49,504 nt of DNA from an uncultured Algibacter sp. GTDB lineage: Bacteria; Bacteroidota; Bacteroidia; Flavobacteriales; Flavobacteriaceae. The notes beneath the pieces were generated by a model. It made no database searches, had not been told where the DNA came from, and worked only from the letters and a program-made list of their open reading frames with translations. Position 1 is the stretch's first letter, and each line of letters starts with the position of its first letter. Below, piece after piece: positions 14,370 to 24,138 of this stretch. The stretch spans positions 1 to 49,504 of the forward strand of contig NZ_CAJQQI010000011.1 in NCBI RefSeq assembly GCF_905480415.1, read 5' to 3'. Both the position numbers and the translations under genes were made by a program.

Positions 14370-15641
14370 ATGCTGAAAAGTTGTTGTCTCTTTATTTTAA
14401 TTATTTGTACAACTTTAGTGCAAGGACAATCATTCCATGAAAAAGACATAGAACCTAGACAAGATACCATTAAAAAGAAGGAACTATTAAAAAGTATTGG
14501 AAATGGATTCCTTCCTTCAAAATATTTTAATCTAGATTTACGATATTTAATAAAGTTTAACCAATATGAAGGCGTAAGAACCGGTCTTGGTGGCGTTACT
14601 AATTCTGCTTTTTCAGAAAAATATAGAATTAATAGCTACCTAGTATATGGTTTTAGAGACCATCGTTTTAAATATAGTATTGGAGGAGGTTTTAGATTAG
14701 CCGAAACAACTAATACTTGGATAAACCTATCTTATACAGATGACTTACAAGAAACCGGGAGCACAAAATTTCTAACAGACAAACGGTTTTTTCAGTTTTT
14801 TGAACCCCGTTTATTGAATATTAATTTATTTCACAAACACATTACAAAAGCCATAACATTAGAACATCAACTTTTACCCAGTTTGTTATCTGAAACAGAA
14901 TTAGCAATAAGTAACATAGATCCTACATATGGTTACAGCTACGTATTAGACAATGCAACTACTAATTCTTTTCATTTAAGCACGGCTAAAGTGGCCTTTC
15001 AATGGAGTCCATTTAGCACCTTTGAATCTTCAGAAAAAGGAATTAAAGAAACCAAAGATGGTTACCCTAAGTTTACAGTTCAGTACACCAAAAGTTTTAA
15101 TGATGTTTTTGGTAGTAATTTTGGTTTTTCAAAATTCGATTTTAGAACCATTCATAAAATTGGAAAAGATGATGATTCGTTTTCAAAAATCACAATCGTT
15201 TCTGGAATCGCTAACGGAAATACGCCTATTACTCATTTATATCATGCCTATCCCAACAATATTAACAAAGAAACGATATTGCAACGTTTTTCTGTGGCTG
15301 GGTTAAATAGTTTTGAAACCATGTATTTTAATGAATTCTTTTCAGATAAATTTGCCACGTTTCAACTAAAACACTTTATAAAACCTTTTAATATTTCAGT
15401 ACGATATAAACCCCAATTGGTTTTAATTACCCGATTTGCTCTTGGAGATATGGATAACCCTGAGAGGCATCAAAACATTTCGTTTGGTTCATTAAAAAAA
15501 GGCTATACAGAATCTGGTTTTGAACTTAATAAATTACTATTTGGTTTTGGTTTAAGCTTTACTTATCGATATGGTGGTTATCATTTACCAGAATTTGGTG
15601 ATAACGTTGCAATAAAGTTTACATTTAACGTCTCATTATGA
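14370..15641 (+). CDS. DUF5686-like outer-membrane barrel protein, short form
   Basis: This 423-residue protein has a signal peptide (residues 1-20, ending LVQGQ). The rest looks like an outer-membrane beta-barrel, with many short amphipathic strands ending FGFGLSFTYRYGGYHLPEFGDNVAIKFTFNVSL. The closing segment resembles the C-terminal barrel of DUF5686 proteins. Those usually carry an N-terminal carboxypeptidase-regulatory-like domain and reach about 800 residues; here that half is absent. It lies between frr and the MMPL exporter, 46 bp before the latter, so the two are likely cotranscribed. Function unknown. Confidence 0.7.
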   Translation: MLKSCCLFILIICTTLVQGQSFHEKDIEPRQDTIKKKELLKSIGNGFLPSKYFNLDLRYLIKFNQYEGVRTGLGGVTNSAFSEKYRINSYLVYGFRDHRFKYSIGGGFRLAETTNTWINLSYTDDLQETGSTKFLTDKRFFQFFEPRLLNINLFHKHITKAITLEHQLLPSLLSETELAISNIDPTYGYSYVLDNATTNSFHLSTAKVAFQWSPFSTFESSEKGIKETKDGYPKFTVQYTKSFNDVFGSNFGFSKFDFRTIHKIGKDDDSFSKITIVSGIANGNTPITHLYHAYPNNINKETILQRFSVAGLNSFETMYFNEFFSDKFATFQLKHFIKPFNISVRYKPQLVLITRFALGDMDNPERHQNISFGSLKKGYTESGFELNKLLFGFGLSFTYRYGGYHLPEFGDNVAIKFTFNVSL

Positions 15642-15687
15642 GGTATTATACTTGTTTTTTCTACCTTTGCCCATCTTTTAACTAAAC

Positions 15688-18078
15688 ATGTTTAAACTTT
15701 TTACAAAAGACTTTTGGGATGTTACCGCAAGATTAATTTTACGTAATAAAATTTTGATTCTTGTTGGTATTCTTTTGGTTACCATATTCTTTAGCCGTCA
15801 ATGGGAGAACATGCGTTTAGCCTATAGCGAGGCAAATATGTTGCCAGACGATCATGAAGTAAATATTACTTATAATAATTTTTTGAAAACCTTTGGCGAA
15901 GAGGGAAACCTTATTGTTTTAGGTGTAAAAGACAGCTCGCTTTTTACGGTAGAAAAATTAAATGCTTGGAATAAACTTTCAGAAGACTTCAAAAGCAATG
16001 AAGCAGTTGAAACAGTAATTTCAATAAAAGACCTTCAAAAATTAATAAAAGACACTAAAAATGAAAAGTTCAACTTAGAACCTTTTATAAAAGACTCCAT
16101 TACATCTTTAGCTCAAATCGAAACACTTCAAGACGAGCTTTTCAAAAAATACCCTTTTTACGATAATTTCTTATTCAATAAAGAAACAAAAACAATACGG
16201 ACAGCAATTTACATGGATAAAGCCATTGTAAATACATCCGCAAGAAAAGATTTTGTTGTTGATGTTTTAATACCAAAGATTAAAACTTTTGAAAATAAAT
16301 ATAATTTAGACGTCCGAGTATCAGGTATGCCTTATATCAGAACTTTAAACTCTCAAAACATTGTTGACGAAATTAATTTATTTGTTATTGCTGCGCTGCT
16401 CGTAACATCTATCATTTTCTTTTTCTTTTTTAGATCGTTTAGAGCCACTTTCATTTCGCTTATTGTAGTTTGTATTGGTGTAGCGTGGACCTTGGGAATT
16501 ATAGGTCTGTTAGAATACGAAGTAAGTGTTTTAACCGCACTAATTCCTCCTTTAATTATTGTAATAGGTATTCCAAACTGTATTTTTCTAATTAATAAAT
16601 ATCAACATGAAGTAAAACTACATGGCAATAAAGTAAAATCATTACAACGTGTTATCACAAAAATCGGTAATGCGACTCTGATGACTAATGTTACTACAGC
16701 TTCTGGTTTTGCAACATTTATTTTAACCGAGAGTAAACTTTTAAAAGAGTTTGGTATTGTGGCATCATTAAGCATTTTGGCCATTTTTATTCTCTGTTTA
16801 TTGATTATTCCCATCATATATAGCTTTATGCCATATCCGAAAGACCGCCACTTAGAACACTTAAATAAGCGTTGGATTGGTGGTTTTGTAAATTGGATGG
16901 AACGTATGGTGAGGCAAAAAAGAATTGCTATCTATATAACTTCTTTAGTTTTACTGGTAGTAAGTATCATTGGGATTTATCAAATAAAAATATCTGGCAG
17001 CTTAATTGAAGATATGCCTCAAGAATCTGACTTCGTAAACGATATTCGGTTTTTTGAAGAGGAGTTTAATGGTATTATGCCATTAGAAATCCTGGTCGAT
17101 ACCAAGCGTAAAAAGGGTGTAATGAAACTTTCCACGCTTAAGCGAATGGATGCTCTTGAAGATTTAATTATCGAAATTCCCGAGCTTTCAAAGCCCATTT
17201 CGGTCGTCAGTTTGGTTAAATATTCTAAACAAGCCTATTACAACGGCAACACTAAATTTTATCAGTTGCCAACCTCACAAGAAAATAGTTTTATTTTATC
17301 CTATGCAAAAAACTCATCTTCAGATGTAGACTTACTAAAAAACTTTGTAGATAATACTGGACGATATGCTCGTATTACTACCTTTATGAAAGATATAGGT
17401 ACCGATAAGATGGAACGTATTGAAGAAAATCTTCAAACAAAAATAGACAAGGTTTTTCCAAAGGAAAGTTATGACATAACCATGACGGGTAAAGCTTTAG
17501 TGTTTCAAAAAGGAACAAAATATCTTGTTAAAAACTTAGTCATATCACTCTCATTAGCCATATTTTTAATCGCTTTATTTATGGCTTATTTGTTTAGGTC
17601 TGGAAGAATGATAATCATATCCCTCATTCCAAACTTATTACCTCTTCTTGTAACGGCTGGTTTAATGGGTTATTTAGGAGTTCCTATAAAACCTTCCACT
17701 ATTTTAGTATTTAGTATTGCTTTTGGTATATCTGTTGATGATACCATTCACTTTTTAGCAAAATACAGGCAAGAACTTCAAGCTAATAATTGGAAAATTA
17801 AAGTATCTGTTTATGGTGCTTTGCGCGAAACTGGTGTAAGCATGTTTTACACTTCTATTGTTTTATTTTTTGGTTTCTCCGTATTTACGATTTCAAGTTT
17901 TGGTGGCACCGTAGCTTTAGGAGCTTTAGTTTCAGCCACATTATTATTCGCTATGTTATCTAATTTACTGCTTTTACCTTCTTTATTACTTTCTCTAGAA
18001 CGTAACATCGCAAACAAACAAGTGCTTAGAAAACCTTCAATAAATATTATCCCAGAAGAAGATGAGGTAGAGGATTAA
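15688..18078 (+). CDS. MMPL/RND-superfamily exporter (HAE3-like)
   Basis: This 796-residue inner-membrane protein has the duplicated RND layout. TM1 is near residues 20-40, a periplasmic domain covers about 45-225, and a five-helix block covers about 230-380 (IIFFFFFRSFRATFISLIVV, TASGFATFIL). A second half then has TM near 410-430, another periplasmic domain, and a block at about 620-775 with GISVDDTIHFLAKYR. It is the single-subunit type (about 800 residues), related to hydrophobe or lipid exporters and hopanoid transporters rather than tripartite drug pumps. The duplicated halves share the FRSFRATFISL/FRSGRMIIISL-like turn. Substrate unknown; the neighbouring DUF5686-like barrel could be a functional partner. 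Confidence 0.88.
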   Translation: MFKLFTKDFWDVTARLILRNKILILVGILLVTIFFSRQWENMRLAYSEANMLPDDHEVNITYNNFLKTFGEEGNLIVLGVKDSSLFTVEKLNAWNKLSEDFKSNEAVETVISIKDLQKLIKDTKNEKFNLEPFIKDSITSLAQIETLQDELFKKYPFYDNFLFNKETKTIRTAIYMDKAIVNTSARKDFVVDVLIPKIKTFENKYNLDVRVSGMPYIRTLNSQNIVDEINLFVIAALLVTSIIFFFFFRSFRATFISLIVVCIGVAWTLGIIGLLEYEVSVLTALIPPLIIVIGIPNCIFLINKYQHEVKLHGNKVKSLQRVITKIGNATLMTNVTTASGFATFILTESKLLKEFGIVASLSILAIFILCLLIIPIIYSFMPYPKDRHLEHLNKRWIGGFVNWMERMVRQKRIAIYITSLVLLVVSIIGIYQIKISGSLIEDMPQESDFVNDIRFFEEEFNGIMPLEILVDTKRKKGVMKLSTLKRMDALEDLIIEIPELSKPISVVSLVKYSKQAYYNGNTKFYQLPTSQENSFILSYAKNSSSDVDLLKNFVDNTGRYARITTFMKDIGTDKMERIEENLQTKIDKVFPKESYDITMTGKALVFQKGTKYLVKNLVISLSLAIFLIALFMAYLFRSGRMIIISLIPNLLPLLVTAGLMGYLGVPIKPSTILVFSIAFGISVDDTIHFLAKYRQELQANNWKIKVSVYGALRETGVSMFYTSIVLFFGFSVFTISSFGGTVALGALVSATLLFAMLSNLLLLPSLLLSLERNIANKQVLRKPSINIIPEEDEVED

Positions 18079-18191
18079 ATTCTAATATTTTGAAAATTAT
18101 TTCAAATTTCAACTCCTTTAAATTTTGGAATTTAGAAATTGAATTTTGATAAATGAAACCTTTATATTTACACTATTAATTTTAAAAATGT

Positions 18192-19625
18192 GTGACTTTG
18201 AAAACTGTTTCAGAATTATTATCAGAAGATATTATTATACCAGAGGTAGAAATTAAAGGCTGGGTAAGAACCTTTAGAGCCAATCGTTTTATCGCTCTAA
18301 ATGATGGTTCAACAATTAATAATATTCAGTGTGTTGTTAATTTTGAAAACTTTGACGAATCCTTATTAAAAAGAGTTACAACTGGAGCCGCAATTCATAT
18401 TAAAGGCGAACTAGTTGAGAGTCAAGGTAAGGGACAAAAAGTTGAAATTCAAGTTAGTGAATTAGAAATTTTAGGAGACTCTGACCCTGACACTTATCCC
18501 ATTCAACCAAAAAAACATTCTTTTGAATTTCTTAGAGAAAATGCACATCTGCGTACCAGAACAAATACGTTTAGTGCAGTAATGCGATTACGTTCAGCAC
18601 TTTCATTCGGTATTCATAAATACTTTAATGATAATGGATTTTATTATATGCATGCACCAATTATTACTGGTAGTGATGCTGAAGGGGCTGGCGAAATGTT
18701 TAAAGTATCAAGTCTTGATGCTAAAAACCCGCCGCTAGATGATCACGGAAACATTGATTATTCAAAAGACTTCTTCGGAAAAGAAACCAATTTAACCGTT
18801 TCAGGACAGTTAGAAGCCGAAACTTATGCCATGTCTTTAGGTAAAGTCTATACTTTTGGACCAACATTTAGAGCTGAAAATTCAAATACATCACGCCATT
18901 TAGCTGAATTCTGGATGATTGAACCCGAAGTCGCTTTTATGGATTTAGCTGGAAATATGGACTTAGCAGAAGACTTTATGAAATCTGTTATTAAATATGT
19001 TTTAGATAACAATCGTGAAGATTTAGAGTTTTTAGACAAACGTCTTCAAGATGAAGAAAAAACAAAACCTCAGGTAGAGCGTAGCGATATGACTTTAATT
19101 GAAAAATTAAACTTTGTTACAGACAACAATTTTAAACGTGTTAGTTATACTGAAGCCATTGATATTTTAAGAAATTCTAAACCTAACAAGAAAAAGAAAT
19201 TCAAATATTTAATAAATGAATGGGGAACAGATTTACAAAGTGAACACGAACGTTTTCTAGTAGAAAAACATTTTAAATGTCCGGTTATTTTGTTTGATTA
19301 TCCAGCAAATATTAAAGCCTTTTATATGCGTTTAAATGAAGATGGTAAAACCGTTCGGGCTATGGACATTCTTTTTCCAGGTATTGGAGAAATAGTTGGT
19401 GGAGCACAACGCGAAGAACGACTGGATGTTTTAAAAGAAAAGATGGCTGCTTTAAATATTCCTGAAGAAGAACTTTGGTGGTACTTAGATTTACGCAAAT
19501 TTGGAACTGCAGTTCATTCAGGTTTTGGTTTAGGCTTTGAACGTTTAGTTATGTTTGCTACAGGCATGAGTAATATTAGAGATGTTATTCCGTTCCCTAG
19601 AACGCCACAAAACGCAGAATTTTAA
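18192..19625 (+). CDS. asnS: Asparaginyl-tRNA synthetase
   Basis: This class IIb synthetase charges tRNA-Asn. The 477-residue protein has the N-terminal OB-fold anticodon-binding domain ([31 protein letters not shown]) and the catalytic core with motif 2 ([23 protein letters not shown]) and motif 3 ([15 protein letters not shown]). The start is GTG at 18192; the nearby ATG at 18188 is in another frame. A -7-like TATATTTA lies at 18163-18170. Confidence 0.97.
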   Translation: MTLKTVSELLSEDIIIPEVEIKGWVRTFRANRFIALNDGSTINNIQCVVNFENFDESLLKRVTTGAAIHIKGELVESQGKGQKVEIQVSELEILGDSDPDTYPIQPKKHSFEFLRENAHLRTRTNTFSAVMRLRSALSFGIHKYFNDNGFYYMHAPIITGSDAEGAGEMFKVSSLDAKNPPLDDHGNIDYSKDFFGKETNLTVSGQLEAETYAMSLGKVYTFGPTFRAENSNTSRHLAEFWMIEPEVAFMDLAGNMDLAEDFMKSVIKYVLDNNREDLEFLDKRLQDEEKTKPQVERSDMTLIEKLNFVTDNNFKRVSYTEAIDILRNSKPNKKKKFKYLINEWGTDLQSEHERFLVEKHFKCPVILFDYPANIKAFYMRLNEDGKTVRAMDILFPGIGEIVGGAQREERLDVLKEKMAALNIPEEELWWYLDLRKFGTAVHSGFGLGFERLVMFATGMSNIRDVIPFPRTPQNAEF

Positions 19626-19657
19626 AAAATATAAAGAAAAGTGAATCTTGGTACGAC

Positions 19658-19688
19658 TTTGGTACACTAATCCCTTTTTATATCTTTG
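19658..19688 (+). promoter_or_regulatory. Promoter of rpoN
   Basis: TTTG (19658-19661), a 19-bp spacer and TATCTTTG (19681-19688) match the Bacteroidota promoter exactly. A direct repeat TTGGTAC...TTGGTAC surrounds the -33 element. Confidence 0.75.
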
Positions 19689-19710
19689 AGAAACAATCTG
19701 AATAAACCGC

Positions 19711-21174
19711 ATGCTTAAACAATATTTACAATTTAAATTATCACAAAAACTGTCGCCGCAGCAAATTCAATTAATGAAATTGATACAGTTGCCTACACAA
19801 GCTTTTGAGCAACGTTTAAAGCAAGAACTAGAGGAAAACCCTGCATTAGAAGGTGGTAAAGAAGAGAGTCAAGGAGACGACTTAGATTCGGATTTTGATA
19901 ATTCTACTGACGACTATGATGACAACGAATCAATAAACACAGAAGACATTAACGTTGATGAGTATTTAAGTGATGATGAAATCCCAGATTACAGAACGCA
20001 AGTCAATAATTACAGTAGTGATGATGAAGAAAAAACAATGCCTTATGCAGCGGGAACCTCATTTACGCAACATTTAAAAAATCAATTAAACACGTATCGA
20101 CTTTCTGATGAAGAACGCGATATTGCTGAGTTTTTAGTTGGGAGTGTTGATGAAAGCGGTTATATAAGACGAGAACTAAGCGATATTATGGACGATTTGG
20201 CCTTTACACAAAACGTTTATACTACTGAAGAACAAATTGAAAACGTTTTAAAAATAGTACATCAACTAGACCCCGGAGGAGTTGGTGCAAGAAATCTACA
20301 AGAGTGTTTAAGTATTCAATTACATAGAAAAGAAAAAACAGCAGACACAGAATTAGCTGTTAATATTATTGATAATGCCTTTGATCAATTTACAAAAAAG
20401 CATTACAAAAAGTTACTTCATAAATTTAATATTACTGAAATTCAGTTAAAAGATGCCATATCTGAAATTGAGCATTTAAACCCCAAACCAGGAGGCTCTT
20501 ATGCTGGAAATAACAGAATTGTAGAACATGTTGTACCAGATTTTGCAATTAAGATTGTTGATGGTGAATTAGAGTTAACACTAAACGGAAGAAACGCACC
20601 AGAGCTACATGTTTCCAGAGAATACAATAATATGCTCAAGGGCTATAAAGATGCCAAAGACAAGTCGAAATCACAAAAAGATGCGGTAATCTTTATTAAA
20701 CAAAAACTGGATGCTGCCAAATGGTTTATTGAAGCTATAAAACAACGTCAGCAAACTTTATTTGTAACCATGAGCGCCATAATGCATTACCAAAAAGAAT
20801 ATTTTCTTTCTGGTGATGAACGCAATTTAAGGCCTATGATTCTTAAAGATATTGCAGATGAAATAAATATGGACGTCTCCACGGTTTCAAGAGTTGCAAA
20901 CAGTAAATATGTTGACACACCATATGGTACGAAGTTGATCAAAGAATTCTTTTCTGAATCGATGAAAAATGATAAGGGAGAAGACGTTTCTACAAGAGAA
21001 ATAAAGAAGATTCTAGAGACTGTTATCGAAGAAGAAAATAAGAAAAAGCCTTTAACCGACGAGAATTTAGCTTCTATCTTAAAAGAAAAAGGGTATCCTA
21101 TAGCCAGACGTACTGTTGCAAAATATAGAGAACAATTAGACATTCCTGTAGCACGTTTACGTAAAAAAATATAA
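19711..21174 (+). CDS. rpoN: RNA polymerase sigma-54 factor
   Basis: Sigma-54 recognises -24/-12 promoters and requires AAA+ activators. The 487-residue protein has region I (LKQYLQFKLSQKLSPQQIQLMKLIQLP), a strongly acidic region II (about residues 48-110, many D and E), the core-binding domain, a helix-turn-helix (DIADEINMDVSTVSRVANSKYV) and the C-terminal RpoN box ARRTVAKYRE. No sigma-54 activator gene is present in the window. It overlaps the next gene by one base (TAATG). Confidence 0.97.
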   Translation: MLKQYLQFKLSQKLSPQQIQLMKLIQLPTQAFEQRLKQELEENPALEGGKEESQGDDLDSDFDNSTDDYDDNESINTEDINVDEYLSDDEIPDYRTQVNNYSSDDEEKTMPYAAGTSFTQHLKNQLNTYRLSDEERDIAEFLVGSVDESGYIRRELSDIMDDLAFTQNVYTTEEQIENVLKIVHQLDPGGVGARNLQECLSIQLHRKEKTADTELAVNIIDNAFDQFTKKHYKKLLHKFNITEIQLKDAISEIEHLNPKPGGSYAGNNRIVEHVVPDFAIKIVDGELELTLNGRNAPELHVSREYNNMLKGYKDAKDKSKSQKDAVIFIKQKLDAAKWFIEAIKQRQQTLFVTMSAIMHYQKEYFLSGDERNLRPMILKDIADEINMDVSTVSRVANSKYVDTPYGTKLIKEFFSESMKNDKGEDVSTREIKKILETVIEEENKKKPLTDENLASILKEKGYPIARRTVAKYREQLDIPVARLRKKI

Positions 21175-21779
21175 TGGATAAACTATTAAAGAGTATTTCA
21201 TATGTTTTCCATCCTTTAATAATGCCTTTATTGGGCGTCATTTTCTACTTTTCAAAATCACCTCGTTACATTCCATTTGATATTATTCAAGCAAAAATGG
21301 TGTCTCTTTTTATATTAACTGTTATACTTCCTATTTTGCTGTATTTGTTATTAAAAACAGTTGGAGTAGTTAATACCATTAACCTTGAAACAACTAAAGA
21401 GCGTATTTATCCTTTATTACTTAATGGCATTGTTATATTAATAGTTTTGCAACGTATTTTAACACCAACTCAGGCCATTGAGCTTTACTTTTTCTTTGTG
21501 GGGATTCTTATATCTAACATGGCCTGTTTATTACTTGTTATCATGAAGTTTAAAGCAAGTATTCACATGATAGCTGTTTCTGGAGTATTTATGTTTTTCA
21601 TAGCCCTTAGTATTCACTTTAGCATTAATATAAATGGAACACTCGCTTTAATGTGTATAATAATGGGAGCTATTGCCACATCCAGATTACATTTAAAAGC
21701 ACATACTTATAAAGAGTTAATTTTAGGAGTTTTTATAGGGTTAATGCCCCAACTCATACTAGTTAGCTATTGGTTATAA
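21174..21779 (+). CDS. PAP2-like integral membrane protein
   Basis: This 201-residue protein has about six hydrophobic helices and starts on the last base of the rpoN stop, so it is translationally coupled. Traces of the PAP2 phosphatase signature remain: KERIYP resembles the end of motif 1 (KxxxxxxRP), SIHM sits where PSGH is expected, and SRLHLKAHTYKELILG resembles motif 3 (SRxxxxxHxxxD). The catalytic histidine positions are partly kept but motif 2 is clearly altered, so activity is uncertain. Its 3' end overlaps the convergent PorT-like gene by 6 bp. Confidence 0.7.
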   Translation: MDKLLKSISYVFHPLIMPLLGVIFYFSKSPRYIPFDIIQAKMVSLFILTVILPILLYLLLKTVGVVNTINLETTKERIYPLLLNGIVILIVLQRILTPTQAIELYFFFVGILISNMACLLLVIMKFKASIHMIAVSGVFMFFIALSIHFSININGTLALMCIIMGAIATSRLHLKAHTYKELILGVFIGLMPQLILVSYWL

Positions 21780-22466
21780 TATGTAGAACATTAGTCCTAT
21801 TTTAATAGCATGGGCATCTAAGTTCTCGCCATTTATTTTCGCATTCTCGGAGAATATTGAATTTAAAGCATAATATACGTGAATGTTCCAAGTGTTATAT
21901 CCGGCACTTAGCGTAAGTCCATATTGAAACTTGTTAAAATCGGTGTTATCGGTATATTTAATGCGTCCCAAATCACCTTCATATTTTGAATTAGCTGCTA
22001 TGGTATAACCAAACTTAAATCCTGTATATATACGCCAAAAATTGTAATCAGTGGGTGTTGATGACCGCCACCTAAACTCTATGGGTATTTCTATTAAATG
22101 AATTGAAAATTTATTTTTTGAGTACGTTTGCCTATCCTCTATAATGCTGTACTCAAATACATTTGCGTTATTTTTATTAATAAAAAGGTCTTGATTAAAT
22201 GAATTTGTTGAATAACCCAAACCGATGCCTATGGCAATATTTCTATCTTTATTAATAGGCATATCTTTAATGAACCCTAAATGGAAACCTAATGAAAAAC
22301 CACTCTGATTAAGTTTTTCAGGTTTTCTCCCTAATAAGTTATAGGTGACACCTGCATAAAATTGATCTTCTTTATAAAGTGAATCAACTTCTTTAACCGT
22401 ATTCTCTTGAGTATAACAAAAAGAAATACTTGATAAACAAAACAAGACAAAAAAAAGATATCTCAT
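21774..22466 (-). CDS. PorT-like outer-membrane beta-barrel protein
   Basis: This 230-residue protein has a signal peptide (residues 1-19, ending FCYTQ) and an eight-stranded-barrel pattern typical of the Bacteroidota OMP_b-brl_2/PorT group (FYAGVTYNLLGRKP, GFSLGFHLGFIKD, IYTGFKFGYTIAAN, KFQYGLTLSAGYNTWNIHVYYALN). PorT itself belongs to the T9SS secretion machinery, but this wider family includes many unrelated barrels, so I do not assign the symbol. It lies downstream of the exbD genes but has its own promoter region. Confidence 0.7.
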   Translation of the reverse strand: MRYLFFVLFCLSSISFCYTQENTVKEVDSLYKEDQFYAGVTYNLLGRKPEKLNQSGFSLGFHLGFIKDMPINKDRNIAIGIGLGYSTNSFNQDLFINKNNANVFEYSIIEDRQTYSKNKFSIHLIEIPIEFRWRSSTPTDYNFWRIYTGFKFGYTIAANSKYEGDLGRIKYTDNTDFNKFQYGLTLSAGYNTWNIHVYYALNSIFSENAKINGENLDAHAIKIGLMFYIL

Positions 22467-22500
22467 CTAAGACTACTATTACGAGAGTTATTATATCACC

Positions 22501-22534
22501 TCACAATACTAATTAAAATTGTGAAGTATCCAAA
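22501..22534 (-). promoter_or_regulatory. Candidate promoter and operator of the PorT-like gene
   Basis: On the minus strand, TTTG (22531-22534), a 19-bp spacer and TAGTATTG (22504-22511, one mismatch) form a promoter. A 7-bp inverted repeat TCACAAT...ATTGTGA (22501-22524) overlaps the -7 box and could be a repressor site. Confidence 0.4.
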
Positions 22535-22540
22535 AAAATT

Positions 22541-22570
22541 AAAGGCGCTTTGAGATTTCAAAGCGCCTTT
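22541..22570 (-). terminator. Terminator of the exbB-exbD operon
   Basis: AAAGGCGCTTTGA and TTTCAAAGCGCCTTT form a GC-rich stem with a tiny loop 23 bp after the second exbD stop. The symmetric A/T ends allow it to work in both directions. Confidence 0.8.
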
Positions 22571-22592
22571 ATATAAAATTAAGAATATAAAA

Positions 22593-23069
22593 TTAATCTC
22601 TTCCAAACACACTACCCTTTTTGGTTGTGTAGTTTAATTTAAGCGCATTAACTTTACGTAGTTCTTGCTTTATATCACCAATTAATCCCATATTGGCATC
22701 ACCATCAACCTTTAAGGCTGTAGTTAAAAATGGAATTAACTCTTCACGCTTGGAAGCGCGCTCCTGGGCAATAAAAGCAGCAATATCTTTTACACTAGCA
22801 AAGTCATCATTAAGCTGTATTCTAGCTTCTGTACCATACTGTTTGTAATTTTGACTCGGTTGACCTGCGTATATATACATTACCAAATCTTTTTTGTCAA
22901 GTTTCTCAACTTGATCGGCGAAAGGTAAATTATTTGCAATTTTTAAGGTGTTTTGCCTCATCACTGTGGCAACCATAAAAAAGAACAATAACATAAATAC
23001 GATATCAGGCAATGATGCTGTATTAACCGCTGGCAGATCGCCACTTTTTTTCTTATTAAATTTAGACAT
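22593..23069 (-). CDS. exbD: ExbD/TolR-family biopolymer transport protein (second copy)
   Basis: This 158-residue protein has one TM helix (about residues 20-42, LPDIVFMLLFFFMVATVMR) containing the conserved Asp of the proton path, followed by a periplasmic domain. With ExbB it turns proton flow into mechanical energy for TonB-dependent import at the outer membrane. It ends the four-gene operon, 23 bp after the first exbD. Two different ExbD copies in one operon is usual in Flavobacteriaceae and suggests a mixed stator. Confidence 0.88.
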   Translation of the reverse strand: MSKFNKKKSGDLPAVNTASLPDIVFMLLFFFMVATVMRQNTLKIANNLPFADQVEKLDKKDLVMYIYAGQPSQNYKQYGTEARIQLNDDFASVKDIAAFIAQERASKREELIPFLTTALKVDGDANMGLIGDIKQELRKVNALKLNYTTKKGSVFGRD

Positions 23070-23092
23070 ATCTATAAATGTTCAATTTTAAT

Positions 23093-23680
23093 CTATTGTA
23101 CTTCTGAAAGCTTTTGAGGATAATCAACCTTTATTTGATCAATTTTCTCTTTAAGCTTGACTTTATTCCCTGGCCAATTTACATCCTTATAATTAGCTTC
23201 CATTTCTGTAAATGGCATACCATATTCGGCTTCGGCTCTAACATCTCTTAACTCATTATATGCAGCAACCAATTCATTTTGAACTGCAATGTATGTTTTA
23301 TAAGATGTTTCTCGTTCGTTCTTTAAAGAAATAATAGCTTTATCAGGATTATCTGAAGATGAAGGGTCTTTTTTACCTTGACAGTAATTACATGATCCGT
23401 CTCCACCATTATCCAAAAACTCTCTGGCTGCTTCTCTTAAATCTTTCAGTTCCATTATATTATCTTCTACAAGTAATTGATCTTTACCATTTAATAAAAC
23501 CGTAAAGATGTTCTTTTGCTTGATAATAACATCTTCGTCAGAGTCTTCCATAGGAGGAAGTTTTCTGTTAATACCAGAATCTGTTTCGATAGTTGTTGTT
23601 ACTAAAAAGAATATTAATAATAAGAAAGCAATGTCGGCCATGGAGCCTGCATTTACTTCTGGTGCTGCTCTTTTTGCCAT
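23093..23680 (-). CDS. exbD: ExbD/TolR-family biopolymer transport protein (first copy)
   Basis: This 195-residue protein has the TM helix MADIAFLLLIFFLVTTTIE with the conserved Asp. It is longer than most ExbD proteins. Near residue 90 there is an inserted segment with a CNYC (CxxC) pair, and a 60-residue charged C-terminal region follows. The paired cysteines in a periplasmic domain could form a disulfide. It starts 3 bp after the 143-residue membrane gene. Confidence 0.85.
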   Translation of the reverse strand: MAKRAAPEVNAGSMADIAFLLLIFFLVTTTIETDSGINRKLPPMEDSDEDVIIKQKNIFTVLLNGKDQLLVEDNIMELKDLREAAREFLDNGGDGSCNYCQGKKDPSSSDNPDKAIISLKNERETSYKTYIAVQNELVAAYNELRDVRAEAEYGMPFTEMEANYKDVNWPGNKVKLKEKIDQIKVDYPQKLSEVQ

Positions 23681-23683
23681 AAT

Positions 23684-24115
23684 TTATTTATTAAACATTT
23701 TTTTAACTCCACCAAAAAGCATAGAGCCGATTGCAACTACAGCAAGAATGTAAAAAGCATTTAATCCTGCTCCTACATTTTTTGATATCGATTCCGTAAT
23801 TCCCAATCCTTTATCATTAAAAGGTTGTAAATCTAAATCTGAACCTGATGATATAAAATAAGATATGATGATTACCGCTGCAAATGCACCAACTGTCATT
23901 AAAGTCTTTTTAATATCTCCAGCAAACAATCCTTTGATTACAAATAATAAAACTAACAGAAGCACTATGCTTAATACTGCATAAGCTATCAATAGCATAT
24001 TACCGCTCATACTTAGAGCTGTATCTTCATCTCCCGCGATAATTATTAGTGCAACAATGGCACCAATAATAGCTAGGGCAAAAGCTACTATTTTTAAAAT
24101 TTTATGTAAACCCAT
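23684..24115 (-). CDS. Small membrane protein of the ExbB-ExbD operon
   Basis: This 143-residue protein of unknown function has four predicted TM helices (IVAFALAIIGAIVALIIIAG, MLLIAYAVLSIVLLLVLLFV, TVGAFAAVIIISYFIS and a C-terminal helix AFYILAVVAIGSMLFGG). It lies between exbB and the first exbD with gaps of only 3 and 23 bp. Such a gene at this place is conserved in Flavobacteriaceae as far as I recall, so an accessory role in the stator is plausible but not shown. Confidence 0.8.
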   Translation of the reverse strand: MGLHKILKIVAFALAIIGAIVALIIIAGDEDTALSMSGNMLLIAYAVLSIVLLLVLLFVIKGLFAGDIKKTLMTVGAFAAVIIISYFISSGSDLDLQPFNDKGLGITESISKNVGAGLNAFYILAVVAIGSMLFGGVKKMFNK

Positions 24116-24138
24116 AATTCTTTTATTTAATTATATTA

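Noticed and set aside
19646-19664. Possible sigma-54 -24/-12 promoter (TTGGTACGACTTTGGTA) before rpoN
   Set aside because: The -12 GC is missing and the spacing to TTGG is one base off; an exact primary-sigma promoter overlaps it.
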